A DNA stretch of 64,000 nt, from the NCBI RefSeq assembly GCF_000296775.1, contig NZ_AJLE01000001.1, forward strand, positions 243,538-307,537. The letters run 5' to 3'. Below are positions 24,915 through 35,354 of the stretch, piece by piece (within the stretch, counting starts at the first letter, position 1; each line of letters opens with the position of its first letter). The DNA comes from Sulfurovum sp. AR. GTDB taxonomy: Bacteria; Campylobacterota; Campylobacteria; Campylobacterales; Sulfurovaceae. The position numbers were made by a program, and so were the translations under genes. The notes below the pieces were generated by a model. That model was not told the DNA's origin. It worked only from the letters and a program-made list of their open reading frames with translations, and did not search any database.

Positions 24915-27743
24915 ATGAAGAAAGATATGATACACGTTTACGGTGCAAAAGAAAATAATTTAAAAAATATAAATCTGAGCATCCCTAAAAACCAACTGGT
25001 AGTCGTTACCGGAATTTCGGGAAGTGGTAAGTCTACTTTGGCCTTTTCCACTTTGTATGCGGAAGGTCAAAGACGTTATATAGAGTCACTCTCTTCGTAT
25101 GCACGGCAGTTTTTGGGGCGTGTAGGAAAACCTGATGTCGATAAAATAGAGGGGTTGACCCCTGCTATTGCGATAGACCAGAAGACCACCTCTAAAAACC
25201 CGCGTTCCACTGTGGGAACGATCACTGAGATCTATGATTACTTGAGATTACTGTTTTCACGTGTCGGTGAACAGCATTGTCATGAGTGCGGAAAGCCTAT
25301 CTCTTCGATGTCCGCTTCTGATATTATAGAAGAGGTGCTAAAACTGCCTGATGGGGCAAAACTCATGATCATGGCCCCGCTGGTCAAAGAGAAAAAAGGT
25401 ACCTTTGCAGACATGCTGGAGTCTCTTCGCCACAAAGGATATGTCCGTGCGATGATCGATGGGGTGATGGTGCGTCTTGATGATGAGATAGAACTTTCCA
25501 AAACAAAAAAACACACCATTAAAGTGGTGATCGACAGAGTCGTTGTCAAAGAAGAGAGCCGTGACCGTATAGGACAGGATGTGGAAAAAGCACTCAAAGA
25601 GAGTTACGGCGAGATGGAGATCGAAGTACTCAATTATGAAGAGTTGGAACTTGATAGACAGCATATCCATTACTCTGAACACTTGGCCTGCTTTGACTGT
25701 AAACTGAGCTTCGAACCTTTGGAACCGGTAAGCTTCTCTTTCAACTCACCTAAGGGTGCCTGTCCGACCTGTGATGGCCTTGGGATCCGTTATGCGATAG
25801 ATCTGAAGAAGGTCATAGACCAGGAACTCAGTATAGACAAGGGTGCTGTCAAGATCATGTACGGGTTTAATAAGAGTTATTACACCAAATTCCTCAATGC
25901 TTTCTGTGAACAAAATGAGATAGACATCCAACTCCCTTATGGTGAACTTGAAGCACACCAGCAAAAGGCCATCCTTTATGGAAATGGGAGTACGGTAGAT
26001 TTCGTATGGAAACGGCATAAGCTCAAACGTGAATGGCCCGGAGTCGTGAAGTTCGCACATGACATGTTCAAAGAGGAGAAAGACCTTTCTGAATATATGA
26101 CTGAAAAGGTGTGTGACAAGTGTCATGGGCATAGACTCAGACCCCGTTCTTTAGCGGTGAAGATAGAGGGGAAAAATATCGCAGATATCATTGATATGCC
26201 TATCGAAAAATCGTATGCCTATTTCGCAGATGAAAAGAGTTTTTCCCACTTGAATGAGCAGCAGAAGATGATAGCAGAATCCATACTTAAAGAGTTGTAT
26301 GAAAGACTCTATTTCCTACATGATGTGGGGCTGGGCTACATTACTTTGAGCCGTGATGCAAGAAGTATCTCAGGGGGAGAAGCACAGCGTATACGTATCG
26401 CTTCCCAGATAGGTTCCGGACTGACGGGAGTGATGTATGTACTGGATGAGCCGAGCATTGGACTGCATGAACGTGATACGATGAAGCTCATACGTACACT
26501 TAACTCTTTGCGTGACAAAGGGAATTCCGTGATCGTAGTGGAACATGATAAAGAGACCATACTTGCAGCCGATTACATTATAGATATCGGTCCTGGAGCA
26601 GGTGAGTTTGGTGGAGAAGTAGTATTTGCCGGTGATGCAAAGAAATTGGCCAAAGCCAAGACCCTGACAGCAGACTATATGTATGGCAAGAAAGTTATCT
26701 CTTACACGCATGACAAGCCCCAAAATGAGTGGATAGAGATCAAAAATGTGACGATCAACAATATCGAAAAACTTGATGCGAAGATCCCTTTGGAGAATTT
26801 TGTGTGTGTTACAGGTGTCAGTGGAAGCGGTAAAAGTTCATTGATCCTTCAAACGCTGCTTCCTGTGGCAAGAGAGATACTGAACCATGCAAAAAAGGTG
26901 AATAAAGTCGATGGTGTAGAGATCACAGGACTGGACAAACTTGATAAGGTCATCTATCTGGACCAAAGCCCGATAGGGAGAACACCGCGTTCCAACCCTG
27001 CAACCTATACCGGTATTATGGATGAGATACGTAAACTCTTTGCGCAAACCAAAGAGGCAGAACTTCGCGGGTACAAGATAGGCCGCTTTTCATTTAACGT
27101 GAAAGGTGGACGCTGTGAGAAGTGCCAGGGAGATGGACAGATCAAGATCGAGATGCACTTCTTGCCGGATGTCTTGGTAAAGTGTGATGCCTGTGACGGT
27201 ACACGCTACAATGCACAGACTCGAGAAGTGTTGTATAAAGGAAAGTCTATCTCCGATGTACTTGGTATGAGTGTAGGTGAAGCACTGGAATTCTTCAAAG
27301 CGATCCCGGCTATTGCGGTCAAGCTGAAGACATTGACAGATGTTGGACTGGATTATATCACCCTGGGACAAAATGCTACCACACTTTCAGGGGGAGAGGC
27401 GCAGCGTATCAAGCTGAGTAAAGAGCTAAGCCGTAAAGATACAGGCCAAACCCTTTATGTGTTGGATGAACCGACTACGGGACTTCACTTTGCTGATGTG
27501 GACAGACTTACAGGTGTATTACACCATTTGGTCGAATTGGGTAATTCAGTGGTCGTCATCGAACATAATCTGGATATGATCAAAAATGCAGATTACATTA
27601 TAGATATGGGACCTGAAGGTGGAAATAAAGGCGGACTTGTCATTGCTACAGGTTCACCGGAAGAGATAGCAAAAGAGTATAAAAAAACAGGGTCTTATAC
27701 CGGTGAGTATTTGGCCAAAGAATTGGAAGGAAAAACAGTATGA
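24915..27743 (+). CDS. uvrA: Excinuclease ABC subunit A
   Basis: A 942-residue protein of normal UvrA length with two ABC ATPase halves: Walker A GISGSGKST at 33-41 and GVSGSGKSS in the second half. It has ABC signatures SISGGEAQRIRIA and TLSGGEAQRIKLS, and zinc-finger modules CHECGKPI, CPTCDGLG and CEKCQGDGQ ... CDACDG. With UvrB it scans DNA for bulky damage. Its TGA overlaps the polA ATG (ATGA at 27740-27743), linking damage recognition with repair synthesis. Confidence 0.97.
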   Translation: MKKDMIHVYGAKENNLKNINLSIPKNQLVVVTGISGSGKSTLAFSTLYAEGQRRYIESLSSYARQFLGRVGKPDVDKIEGLTPAIAIDQKTTSKNPRSTVGTITEIYDYLRLLFSRVGEQHCHECGKPISSMSASDIIEEVLKLPDGAKLMIMAPLVKEKKGTFADMLESLRHKGYVRAMIDGVMVRLDDEIELSKTKKHTIKVVIDRVVVKEESRDRIGQDVEKALKESYGEMEIEVLNYEELELDRQHIHYSEHLACFDCKLSFEPLEPVSFSFNSPKGACPTCDGLGIRYAIDLKKVIDQELSIDKGAVKIMYGFNKSYYTKFLNAFCEQNEIDIQLPYGELEAHQQKAILYGNGSTVDFVWKRHKLKREWPGVVKFAHDMFKEEKDLSEYMTEKVCDKCHGHRLRPRSLAVKIEGKNIADIIDMPIEKSYAYFADEKSFSHLNEQQKMIAESILKELYERLYFLHDVGLGYITLSRDARSISGGEAQRIRIASQIGSGLTGVMYVLDEPSIGLHERDTMKLIRTLNSLRDKGNSVIVVEHDKETILAADYIIDIGPGAGEFGGEVVFAGDAKKLAKAKTLTADYMYGKKVISYTHDKPQNEWIEIKNVTINNIEKLDAKIPLENFVCVTGVSGSGKSSLILQTLLPVAREILNHAKKVNKVDGVEITGLDKLDKVIYLDQSPIGRTPRSNPATYTGIMDEIRKLFAQTKEAELRGYKIGRFSFNVKGGRCEKCQGDGQIKIEMHFLPDVLVKCDACDGTRYNAQTREVLYKGKSISDVLGMSVGEALEFFKAIPAIAVKLKTLTDVGLDYITLGQNATTLSGGEAQRIKLSKELSRKDTGQTLYVLDEPTTGLHFADVDRLTGVLHHLVELGNSVVVIEHNLDMIKNADYIIDMGPEGGNKGGLVIATGSPEEIAKEYKKTGSYTGEYLAKELEGKTV

Positions 27744-30430
27744 AAACGATCACGATCATAGACACATTCGGATTTTTCTTTCGTTCCTATTTTGCACTTC
27801 CTCCTCTACGTAATTCGGAAGGTTTCCCGACAGGGTTGTTAACCGGATTTGCCAATCTTGTGGACTCTTTACACCGTGACCACAGTACCGATTACCTGGT
27901 TTTTGCTCTGGATGCAAAAGGCAGAACTTTCCGTAATGATCTCTATCCGGAGTACAAGGCCCATCGTGAAGCAGCACCGGATGATCTGATCAAACAGCTT
28001 CCTGTAGCTATAGAGTGGATAGAACAAATGGGGTTTGCCAATCTGTCAAGAGAAGGGTTTGAAGCAGATGATGTGATCACGACAGTCACCAAATTTGCCA
28101 GAGAAAAAGGTTTAAAAGTACGTATTGTCTCGCATGATAAAGATCTCTACCAAATGATCGATGATGGCGTTGTGGTCATGTATGACTCTGTAAAAAAGCA
28201 AGAAGTAGATGAACAGGCATGTGTGGATAAATTTGGTGTACGTCCTAAAGACTTCATCAATTTTCAAGCCATACTCGGAGACAGTTCAGACAATATCCCC
28301 GGTGTAAAAGGGATAGGAAAAGTCGGTGCAGCAAAATTGATCAACCAGTATCACACACTTGAAGCGATCTATGAAGATATCGAAAACTGTGGTACACCGC
28401 GTATACAGAACCTACTTTTAGAGAGTAAAGAGAATGCTTTCTTGTCCCGTGAACTGGTGACTATGAGATCAGATGTCTTCAAAGATTTAGATGTGGAAAG
28501 TTTTGTCTTTGAAGACAAGAACTACCTCTCGTGCCTACTTGAAGAGTTTGAGAAATATGAGATGAAGCAAGCCATTAAAAAAGCAAAAGTAGGGCTTGAA
28601 GAGACAGATTGTCCGGTAGTGGAAAAACCAAAGAGCGCAGCACTCAGTTTTGAAGCGATCACGTTAGACAGCAAAGAGAAGTTAAACAGTGTGATAGAGA
28701 GTATAGAGAAAGATGCGATCGTCGCTTTTGATACAGAAACCACTGGACTGGATACCAAAACAGCAAACCTGGTAGGGTTCAGCTTCTGTTTCGATGCACA
28801 AAGATCCTACTATGTACCTGTGGGGCATAATTACCTGGGTGTAGAAGCACAGGTAAGCTTGGATGATGCGATCAGTGCACTCAAAAAGCTCATGACATTC
28901 CAGGTCGTGGGACAAAATCTCAAATTTGACTTTTCATTACTCTATAACCAGTTTAACATGGAACCGATCATACCTTATGCCGATACGATGATCATGGCGT
29001 GGCTTTCAAACCCGGGAAGTAAAGTGGGGCTTGACACACTGGCCAAGACCTTTTTCAAATATGAGATGAAACCTTTTAAAGAGATGGTAAAGAAAGGAGA
29101 GGATTTTTCAGCAGTAGCCATAGAGGATGCCACTTTTTATGCAGCTGAAGATGCCTGGATGACCTATTTGCTCTATGGTGTGATTAAAAAGAAAATGGAA
29201 CTCTCTTCTTTGACACATCTTCTGAAGGAAGCTAAAAATGTAGAGTACCCGTTTATCAATGTACTGATACGTATGGAAAACCTGGGTATTAAGATCGATC
29301 CTTCCAAACTGGAAGCACTACAAAAAACGCTTAGTGAAGATCTGGCTACTTTGACTTCGGAGATCTATGAACTCAGCGGTTCTGAGTTTAACATCAAATC
29401 TACACAACAGTTAGGTGTCGTACTCTTTCAGCAGTTGGGACTCAAAGGCGGTAAGAAAACCAAAACAGGATACAGTACCAATGAAGCAGTCTTAAGTGCA
29501 TTGGTAGGTGAGCATCCTATTATTGAGAAGATCCTTGAGTACCGTGAATACCAGAAGATACTATCTACCTATGTGGATCCTTTACTTAAGCTGGCCAATA
29601 ACGATGAGCACAGTCGTATCTATACTTCTTTTGTACAAACGGGTACAGCGACAGGACGTTTAAGTTCGCGTGATCCTAACCTGCAGAATATCCCTGTACG
29701 TTCAGCACTCGGGCGTTCGGTAAGAGAAGCTTTTGTGGCTAAAGAGGGCTATAAACTGGTCAGTATCGACTACTCTCAGATAGAACTTAGACTGCTTGCA
29801 CACTTTTCCAAAGATGCCGCTTTAATGGATGCCTTCAATCAAGGAACGGATATTCACCTTGCGACTGCCATCAAACTTTTTGGAGAAGAGGAAGCTAAAG
29901 AGAAACGTAACTTGGCAAAATCGGTGAACTTTGGGCTTCTTTACGGTATGGGACCGAAAAAACTCTCTGAGGATGTCGGTATTCCACAAGCAGAAGCCAA
30001 GGAGATCATCAAGAACTATTTTGCATCATTCCCCACAGTGAAAAGCTTTCTTGAAGGGATCCAGGAACGTGTCAAGATAGACGGTTATGTGGAAACCATA
30101 CTGAAAAGAAGACGTATCTTTGACTATGAAAATGCCAACGGTATGCAAAAAGCAGCCTACATGCGTGAATCGGTCAACACCGTTTTCCAAGGCAGTGCCG
30201 CTGACCTTATCAAACTCTCTATGAATCAAATAGATACGATGATACGAGAAGAGAATCTGGATGCCTTTATGCTTTTACAGATACACGATGAACTCATTTT
30301 TGAAGTCAAAGAAGAGAAAGTAGAAGAAATCTCCAAACGTTTTGTGCATACGATGGAGAATATCTTGGAGTTGGATGTGCCATTGGAGTGTTCAGTCAGT
30401 GTAGGCGACAGCTGGGGAGAGTTAAAGTAA
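27740..30430 (+). CDS. polA: DNA polymerase I
   Basis: An 896-residue protein with three domains: a 5' nuclease (about 1-290; GFEADDVITT, GDSSDNIPGVKGIG), a 3'-5' exonuclease with intact catalytic residues (VAFDTETTGLDT, NLKFDFSLL, YAAEDAWMTYLL), and a family A polymerase (SIDYSQIELRLLAHFS, KSVNFGLLYGMG, IHDELIFEV). It fills repair gaps and removes Okazaki primers. It is translationally coupled to uvrA by a 4-base overlap. Confidence 0.97.
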   Translation: MKTITIIDTFGFFFRSYFALPPLRNSEGFPTGLLTGFANLVDSLHRDHSTDYLVFALDAKGRTFRNDLYPEYKAHREAAPDDLIKQLPVAIEWIEQMGFANLSREGFEADDVITTVTKFAREKGLKVRIVSHDKDLYQMIDDGVVVMYDSVKKQEVDEQACVDKFGVRPKDFINFQAILGDSSDNIPGVKGIGKVGAAKLINQYHTLEAIYEDIENCGTPRIQNLLLESKENAFLSRELVTMRSDVFKDLDVESFVFEDKNYLSCLLEEFEKYEMKQAIKKAKVGLEETDCPVVEKPKSAALSFEAITLDSKEKLNSVIESIEKDAIVAFDTETTGLDTKTANLVGFSFCFDAQRSYYVPVGHNYLGVEAQVSLDDAISALKKLMTFQVVGQNLKFDFSLLYNQFNMEPIIPYADTMIMAWLSNPGSKVGLDTLAKTFFKYEMKPFKEMVKKGEDFSAVAIEDATFYAAEDAWMTYLLYGVIKKKMELSSLTHLLKEAKNVEYPFINVLIRMENLGIKIDPSKLEALQKTLSEDLATLTSEIYELSGSEFNIKSTQQLGVVLFQQLGLKGGKKTKTGYSTNEAVLSALVGEHPIIEKILEYREYQKILSTYVDPLLKLANNDEHSRIYTSFVQTGTATGRLSSRDPNLQNIPVRSALGRSVREAFVAKEGYKLVSIDYSQIELRLLAHFSKDAALMDAFNQGTDIHLATAIKLFGEEEAKEKRNLAKSVNFGLLYGMGPKKLSEDVGIPQAEAKEIIKNYFASFPTVKSFLEGIQERVKIDGYVETILKRRRIFDYENANGMQKAAYMRESVNTVFQGSAADLIKLSMNQIDTMIREENLDAFMLLQIHDELIFEVKEEKVEEISKRFVHTMENILELDVPLECSVSVGDSWGELK

Positions 30431-30431
30431 C

Positions 30432-31154
30432 ATGATGCAATCCTATTTTGATGAGAATTTTGTACAGTTGCCCCGAGGCTCTTTTCTTATGGGTTCTGAT
30501 GACGTACTTGCCAAAGAGAGAGAAAAACCTGTACATGAAGTACATATCAACTATGATATTGCGATGGCTAAGCGACAGGTGACCGTGGAAGAGTATATGC
30601 TCTTTGCACAGGCTACAGGCGCAGAAGTACCTGAAGAGAGGCATGAACATCTTGGTTTGGATGTACCTGTAAGACGTGTGCGTTATCATGATGCCAAGGC
30701 ATATTGTGCATGGAAAACACAAAGAGATGGTGTGACCTACCGTCTTCCTACCGAAGCAGAATGGGAATATGCTTGCCGGGCAGGAAGTACCGGAAATTAT
30801 TGTTTTGGCGATGATGAGAAGGAATTTGGTGACTATGCCTGGTATACGGACAACGCTGAAGGTGTGACACATGATGTCGGTACCAAAAAACCCAATGCAT
30901 GGGGATTGTACGATATGCACGGAAATGTATGGGAGTGGTGTGCAGACTGGTATAGTGAAAGCTATGACAACACACCTACAGACGGGTCAGCCTATAAGAT
31001 ACCCAATGAGAAGGGTAGGGTCTTGCGTGGCGGTTCTTGGAACGGGAGTGCCGAGAACAGCCGTTGTTCTTCACGCATCAATTTGGGTTCTGGCGGGCGA
31101 AACTATTTTATAGGATTTCGTGTAGTGATAGAATTACAGAGTGAGGGTTCTTAG
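30432..31154 (+). CDS. SUMF1/FGE-domain protein
   Basis: A 240-residue protein made of a single formylglycine-generating-enzyme-like domain: FVQLPRGSFLMGSDD, YRLPTEAEWEYACRAGSTG, WGLYDMHGNVWEWCADWY, GRVLRGGSWNGSAENSRCSSR and IGFRVV. True FGEs oxidise a cysteine in sulfatases, but most bacterial members of this size have other or unknown roles (compare PvdO, EgtB-type domains). No sulfatase is present in the window. It begins one base after the polA stop, so it is in the same transcript. Confidence 0.85.
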   Translation: MMQSYFDENFVQLPRGSFLMGSDDVLAKEREKPVHEVHINYDIAMAKRQVTVEEYMLFAQATGAEVPEERHEHLGLDVPVRRVRYHDAKAYCAWKTQRDGVTYRLPTEAEWEYACRAGSTGNYCFGDDEKEFGDYAWYTDNAEGVTHDVGTKKPNAWGLYDMHGNVWEWCADWYSESYDNTPTDGSAYKIPNEKGRVLRGGSWNGSAENSRCSSRINLGSGGRNYFIGFRVVIELQSEGS

Positions 31155-31168
31155 GTAACAGTTCCCTT

Positions 31169-31186
31169 CTATTGTCCCTACAATAG
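31169..31186 (+). terminator. Hairpin after the uvrA-polA-SUMF1 run
   Basis: A 6-bp stem CTATTG/CAATAG with loop TCCCTA lies 15 bases after the stop, followed by GCGTGAAATTTTG. It is a weak candidate terminator. Confidence 0.4.
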
Positions 31187-31229
31187 GCGTGAAATTTTGA
31201 GGATTAACGTTCGGTTAGTAAACATCCGT

Positions 31230-31235
31230 TATAAT
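31230..31235 (+). promoter_or_regulatory. -10 box upstream of ccsBA
   Basis: A perfect TATAAT at 31230-31235, 34 bases before the start codon at 31269; no TTGACA-like -35. AAGGGGAT follows at 31252-31259 as ribosome site. Confidence 0.5.
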
Positions 31236-31268
31236 CTTCTACTCAATCGTATAAGGGGATATTAAGAG

Positions 31269-34200
31269 ATGAAGTATATTTTTTCCATGAAAATGGCTGT
31301 GTTTATGTTGTTTGCTTTTGGTGCGCTGATCGGTACTGCAACATTTATCGAAAATGATTATGGTACGGAAACTGCAAGGGCACTGATCTACAAAACACAA
31401 TGGTTTGAAGTCTTTTTGGGCTATTTTATCGCTATTCTGATCTACAATATCCTCAAATATAAAAGTTACAAAACCAAACCTGCTGTTTTTCTTTTTCACT
31501 TCTCTTTCTTAGTTATCGCTCTAGGTGCAGTTGTCACACGTTACATAGGCTATGAAGGTATCATGCACATACGTGAAGGTGAATTAAGTCACACCATGGT
31601 TTCAGATGCAAAGGTTTTACAAGTGCATGTGACACAAGGGGAGAAGAGTGCTACGCTTGAAAAAGAACTTTATTTCTCGACGATGACACATAATACGGTA
31701 ACTGAGAGTGTCATGGTTGGTGATAAAGAAATAAAAGTGGAACTGCTCAAATATTTGCCGACTGCTCAAGAGAAGGTCATACCGTCTGAAAAAGGAAAAA
31801 AACTTTTAGAACTTAAGATCTCAACAGGTCAAAAAGGTGAGATCTACTATATCGCTAAAGGCGAAAGAAAAGATTTTGGCGGTTTTTACCTGGGATATGA
31901 CATTGAACCTACAACCGATAAACCGACTTTCCTTATCAAGGAAGATGGTGCAGGCTATAAAGTAGATTTCCCGTTTACACTTCAAACACTCAATATGAAC
32001 GATAGAAGTTCAGGTGAATTAAATGCAGGTATAAATGAGTTCAAGAACAGAATGTTATACCGATTTGGATCGAATGCGATCGTTTTGAAAGATATACATG
32101 AAAAAGCGATCGTGGAGTTGGAATCTCACGATCTTAAGACAAAAAAAGGTCAGGCAGAGTATATGCAATGGAAAGTCAGTGTAGGGGATCAAAGCAAGAT
32201 CATTATTACACGTCCATATCAAGGTAGAATGGGAAAAATTAAGCAGATAGATCTTAATGGTGTACATATCGATATGCGTGTAGGCGCCAAACTGATCGAT
32301 CTGCCGTTTTCCATCAAACTCGAAAACTTTGAACTGGAACGTTATCCGGGTTCTATGACACCTGCATCATACTCCAGTGACGTCGTACTGATAGACAAAG
32401 AACAGAATATCAATATGCCGTATAAGATATATATGAACCACGTGCTTGATCATAGAAACTACCGTTTCTTCCAGTCTTCCTATGACCAGGATGAAAAAGG
32501 TACCGTACTTTCTGTGAACCATGATCCGGGAACTCTGCCTACCTACATCGGATATATCTTGCTGACGATCGGAATGATATGGTCACTTTTTGCACCTAGC
32601 GGAAGATTTCAAAAACTTCTTAAGGGAGCAAGAAAACTACAGACATCTGCTGCAGCAGTGGCTTTTGTGGCACTGCTGGCACTCAATCCGCAACATCTGA
32701 ATGCTGCAGCACCGACCATCGATGATGAAATGCTAAAAACGATGCGATCCTATGATGCTGATCATGCAAAGAACTTTGGAAAAATCGCAGTACAGGACCA
32801 TCAGGGACGTATGAAACCTATGGATACGGTCGCCCATGATGTGATCGCGAAGATCACAGGAAGATCACTCCTTTTTGATCTGGAACCTACACAAATGTTA
32901 CTGGGTATGATCATGCAGCCGGATCTGTATCAGAATGTACCGATGATCAAAGTCGGGCATAAAAAGATCGCGGTAACACTGGGTCTGCCAGAGAATACAA
33001 AATATGCAAGATTTACAGATTTCTTTTCAGAGGAAGATAACGAGTATAGGATCTTTTCAGCAGTGACAGAGGCCAGTCAAAAGAAGCCACTGGAAAAATC
33101 GCAGTATGATAAAGAACTTATCAAGATAGACGAAAGGGTCAATGTTGCCTTTATGGCATATCAGGGGTCTCTTTTACGTATTTTCCCAAAACCAAATGAT
33201 GCCAACAACAAATGGATGGCACCTCTGGATGCGATCAAAGTATTTCCTAAGGAGCAGGCTGATGCTGTCAGAATGGCTACGGCTGCCTATTTCCAAATGG
33301 TTGCACAGGGACTTAAATCAGGTGATTGGTCAAGGGCTGATCTTGCACTGACAGGGATACGTCAGTACCAGGAAAAATACGGATCTGCAGTGATACCAAG
33401 TAAAAGGCATATAGATATGGAGATCAAATACAATAAATTTGGACTCTTTGGTAAGCTTGTACCGCTCTATCTTTTATTGGGTATCGTACTTTTGATCTTT
33501 GCATTTATCAATGTACTAAAACCTGCATTCTCTATGAAATGGATCATGCGTGCAGCACTCGCTGTGCTTATCGTCGGGTTCGCTCTGCATATTGTCGGAT
33601 TGGGTATTAGATGGTACATTTCAGGACATGCACCTTGGTCCAATGCTTATGAATCTATTGTCTTCATTGCAGCTTCTACGGTGTTAGCAGGTATTATCCT
33701 GGCCAGACGTTCACCGTTTGCCTTGGCAGGTACGGCTATCTTGGCAGGTGTGACGATGGGAGTAGCCCATATGAACTTCATCAACCCTGAGATCACGAAT
33801 CTTGTACCGGTACTGAAGTCATACTGGCTGATGATACATGTGGCAACTATTATCTCTGGTGATGGTTTCTTCGGTCTTGGTTCTATCTTGTCCCTATTGG
33901 TACTGATACTCTATATCATGAGAGGTAAAAACGGCAATGAAAATATTGACCGATCCATCAAAGAGTTGACAAACCTTTCCGAGATGGGACTGATCATAGG
34001 TCTTTTCCTATTGACCATAGGTAACTTCCTTGGCGGTGTCTGGGCAAATGAGAGTTGGGGACGTTACTGGGGCTGGGATCCTAAAGAGACTTGGGCAGCA
34101 GTGACGATACTTATCTATGCAACCGTACTGCACTTAAGATTCATCCCGGCATTGAAGTCAAACTTCATCTACAATGTCACTGCCACATGGGCGTACTCGA

Positions 34201-34358
34201 CAGTACTGATGACATACTTTGGTGTAAACTATTATCTCTCAGGTTTACACTCTTATGCAGCAGGTGATCCGGTGCCTATTCCTATGTGGGTCTATTATGC
34301 CGTTGCAGGATTGTTTGTATTGACAGTTCTGGCTGCCAGAAATAGAAAGTTAAGCTAA
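31269..34358 (+). CDS. ccsBA: Fused System II cytochrome c synthetase CcsBA
   Basis: A 1029-residue membrane protein. The N-terminal part (to about 480) is ResB/CcsB-like with early helices and a large periplasmic loop. The C-terminal 350 residues are CcsA-like with the tryptophan-rich WWD haem-handling motif WGRYWGWDPKETWA and flanking histidines (for example in LHIVGLGIRW, MIHVATI and LHLRFIPAL). It carries haem across the inner membrane and attaches it to CXXCH apocytochromes. The single fused gene is typical of Campylobacterota and some Bacteroidetes. A promoter lies just upstream. Confidence 0.95.
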   Translation: MKYIFSMKMAVFMLFAFGALIGTATFIENDYGTETARALIYKTQWFEVFLGYFIAILIYNILKYKSYKTKPAVFLFHFSFLVIALGAVVTRYIGYEGIMHIREGELSHTMVSDAKVLQVHVTQGEKSATLEKELYFSTMTHNTVTESVMVGDKEIKVELLKYLPTAQEKVIPSEKGKKLLELKISTGQKGEIYYIAKGERKDFGGFYLGYDIEPTTDKPTFLIKEDGAGYKVDFPFTLQTLNMNDRSSGELNAGINEFKNRMLYRFGSNAIVLKDIHEKAIVELESHDLKTKKGQAEYMQWKVSVGDQSKIIITRPYQGRMGKIKQIDLNGVHIDMRVGAKLIDLPFSIKLENFELERYPGSMTPASYSSDVVLIDKEQNINMPYKIYMNHVLDHRNYRFFQSSYDQDEKGTVLSVNHDPGTLPTYIGYILLTIGMIWSLFAPSGRFQKLLKGARKLQTSAAAVAFVALLALNPQHLNAAAPTIDDEMLKTMRSYDADHAKNFGKIAVQDHQGRMKPMDTVAHDVIAKITGRSLLFDLEPTQMLLGMIMQPDLYQNVPMIKVGHKKIAVTLGLPENTKYARFTDFFSEEDNEYRIFSAVTEASQKKPLEKSQYDKELIKIDERVNVAFMAYQGSLLRIFPKPNDANNKWMAPLDAIKVFPKEQADAVRMATAAYFQMVAQGLKSGDWSRADLALTGIRQYQEKYGSAVIPSKRHIDMEIKYNKFGLFGKLVPLYLLLGIVLLIFAFINVLKPAFSMKWIMRAALAVLIVGFALHIVGLGIRWYISGHAPWSNAYESIVFIAASTVLAGIILARRSPFALAGTAILAGVTMGVAHMNFINPEITNLVPVLKSYWLMIHVATIISGDGFFGLGSILSLLVLILYIMRGKNGNENIDRSIKELTNLSEMGLIIGLFLLTIGNFLGGVWANESWGRYWGWDPKETWAAVTILIYATVLHLRFIPALKSNFIYNVTATWAYSTVLMTYFGVNYYLSGLHSYAAGDPVPIPMWVYYAVAGLFVLTVLAARNRKLS

Positions 34359-34359
34359 G

Positions 34360-34776
34360 TTAACTATATAAGGTAACTACTATACGGCGACTCCCGCCGT
34401 GATCTCTATGTTCTCCAAGGTAGATCCCCTGCCACGTACCAAGATTCATCTTTCCATGTGTGATAGGAATAGTCAGTGAACTTCCAAGCAGTGAAGCTTT
34501 GATATGTGCTGGCATATCATCTGACCCCTCATACGTGTGGATATAGTAGGACTTGTCATCAGCAATGTCAGTATAAAAGTTTTCCATATCCTCTCGTACG
34601 GTAGGATCGGCATTTTCATTGATACTCAGCGAAGCGCTGGTATGTTTGATAAACAGGTGTAAAAGCCCAGTCTCAGTGGAGGGCATCGAAAGTAGCGCTT
34701 GTTCTATCTCAGAGGTAATGAGATGGAACCCTCTGGACTTTGGTGATAGTGTGATCGTCTCTTGATATATAGCCAT
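34360..34776 (-). CDS. yjbQ: YjbQ-family (UPF0047) protein, thiamine phosphate synthase-like
   Basis: A 138-residue protein with the family signature: [28 protein letters not shown], ...[47 protein letters not shown]. YjbQ homologues show weak thiamine phosphate synthase activity in genetic rescue tests, and the true role is unsettled. It is convergent with ccsBA with almost no gap. Confidence 0.9.
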   Translation of the reverse strand: MAIYQETITLSPKSRGFHLITSEIEQALLSMPSTETGLLHLFIKHTSASLSINENADPTVREDMENFYTDIADDKSYYIHTYEGSDDMPAHIKASLLGSSLTIPITHGKMNLGTWQGIYLGEHRDHGGSRRIVVTLYS

Positions 34777-34868
34777 AGTGAAGTATACACTATTTAACGG
34801 CTTTTTTATCCTTATTCCAAACGAAGCTATTATCGAGACTATTAAGAGTTATCTCTTCTCTTTTGTAT

Positions 34869-34874
34869 TATAAT
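34869..34874 (+). promoter_or_regulatory. -10 box upstream of mscL
   Basis: TATAAT at 34869-34874 about 27 bases before the mscL ATG, with AAAAAAGGACAAGC as ribosome site at 34887-34900. The divergent yjbQ start is about 95 bases away. Confidence 0.5.
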
Positions 34875-34900
34875 TTATTATCTTACAAAAAAGGACAAGC

Positions 34901-35332
34901 ATGTTAGAAGAGTTTAAAAAGTTTCTGATCAAGGGAAATATGGTAGATATGGCAGTGGGGTTTATATTTGGTGGGGCCTTCGCTACAGTCGTGAAGTCTA
35001 TGGTGGCTAATGTTGTAATGCCTCCGGTCGGACTGCTTATAGGGAGGGTGGATTTCTCTCAACTTTTTATCGCACTTGATGGCAACAGTTATGAAAGTAT
35101 GGCTGCTTTGGATAAGGCTGGTGCACCAGCGATCAAGTACGGTATGTTCATTAACGATGTGATCTCATTTGTGATCCTGGGATTTGTTGTATTTATGTTC
35201 ATTAAAGCCTATAATAGACTCAAAGAGCCTGAAGCAGCTAAAGCACCGACAACAAAAGTATGTAGTGAATGTGCTGAGACCATCCCGGTTGCGGCTAAAA
35301 AATGCGGACACTGCGGAAATACGGACGTCTGA
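34901..35332 (+). CDS. mscL: Large-conductance mechanosensitive channel with C-terminal zinc-ribbon-like tail
   Basis: A 143-residue channel protein. N-terminal MLEEFKKFLIKGNMVDMAVGFIFGGAFATVVKSMVANVVMPPVGLLIG and the second helix FVILGFVVFMFIKAYNRL are classical MscL. It opens on membrane tension to release solutes during osmotic downshock. The C-terminus is odd: after the KEPEAAKAPTTK linker, four cysteines (C121, C124, C135, C138; CSEC ... CGHC) form a zinc-ribbon-like motif where E. coli MscL has only a helical bundle. Confidence 0.92.
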   Translation: MLEEFKKFLIKGNMVDMAVGFIFGGAFATVVKSMVANVVMPPVGLLIGRVDFSQLFIALDGNSYESMAALDKAGAPAIKYGMFINDVISFVILGFVVFMFIKAYNRLKEPEAAKAPTTKVCSECAETIPVAAKKCGHCGNTDV

Positions 35333-35354
35333 TAGACACTATACTATTTTGGAT

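Noticed and set aside
30432..31154. Calling the SUMF1-domain gene a true sulfatase-activating enzyme
   Set aside because: There is no sulfatase in the window and the domain is used for many other reactions; I keep only the family name.
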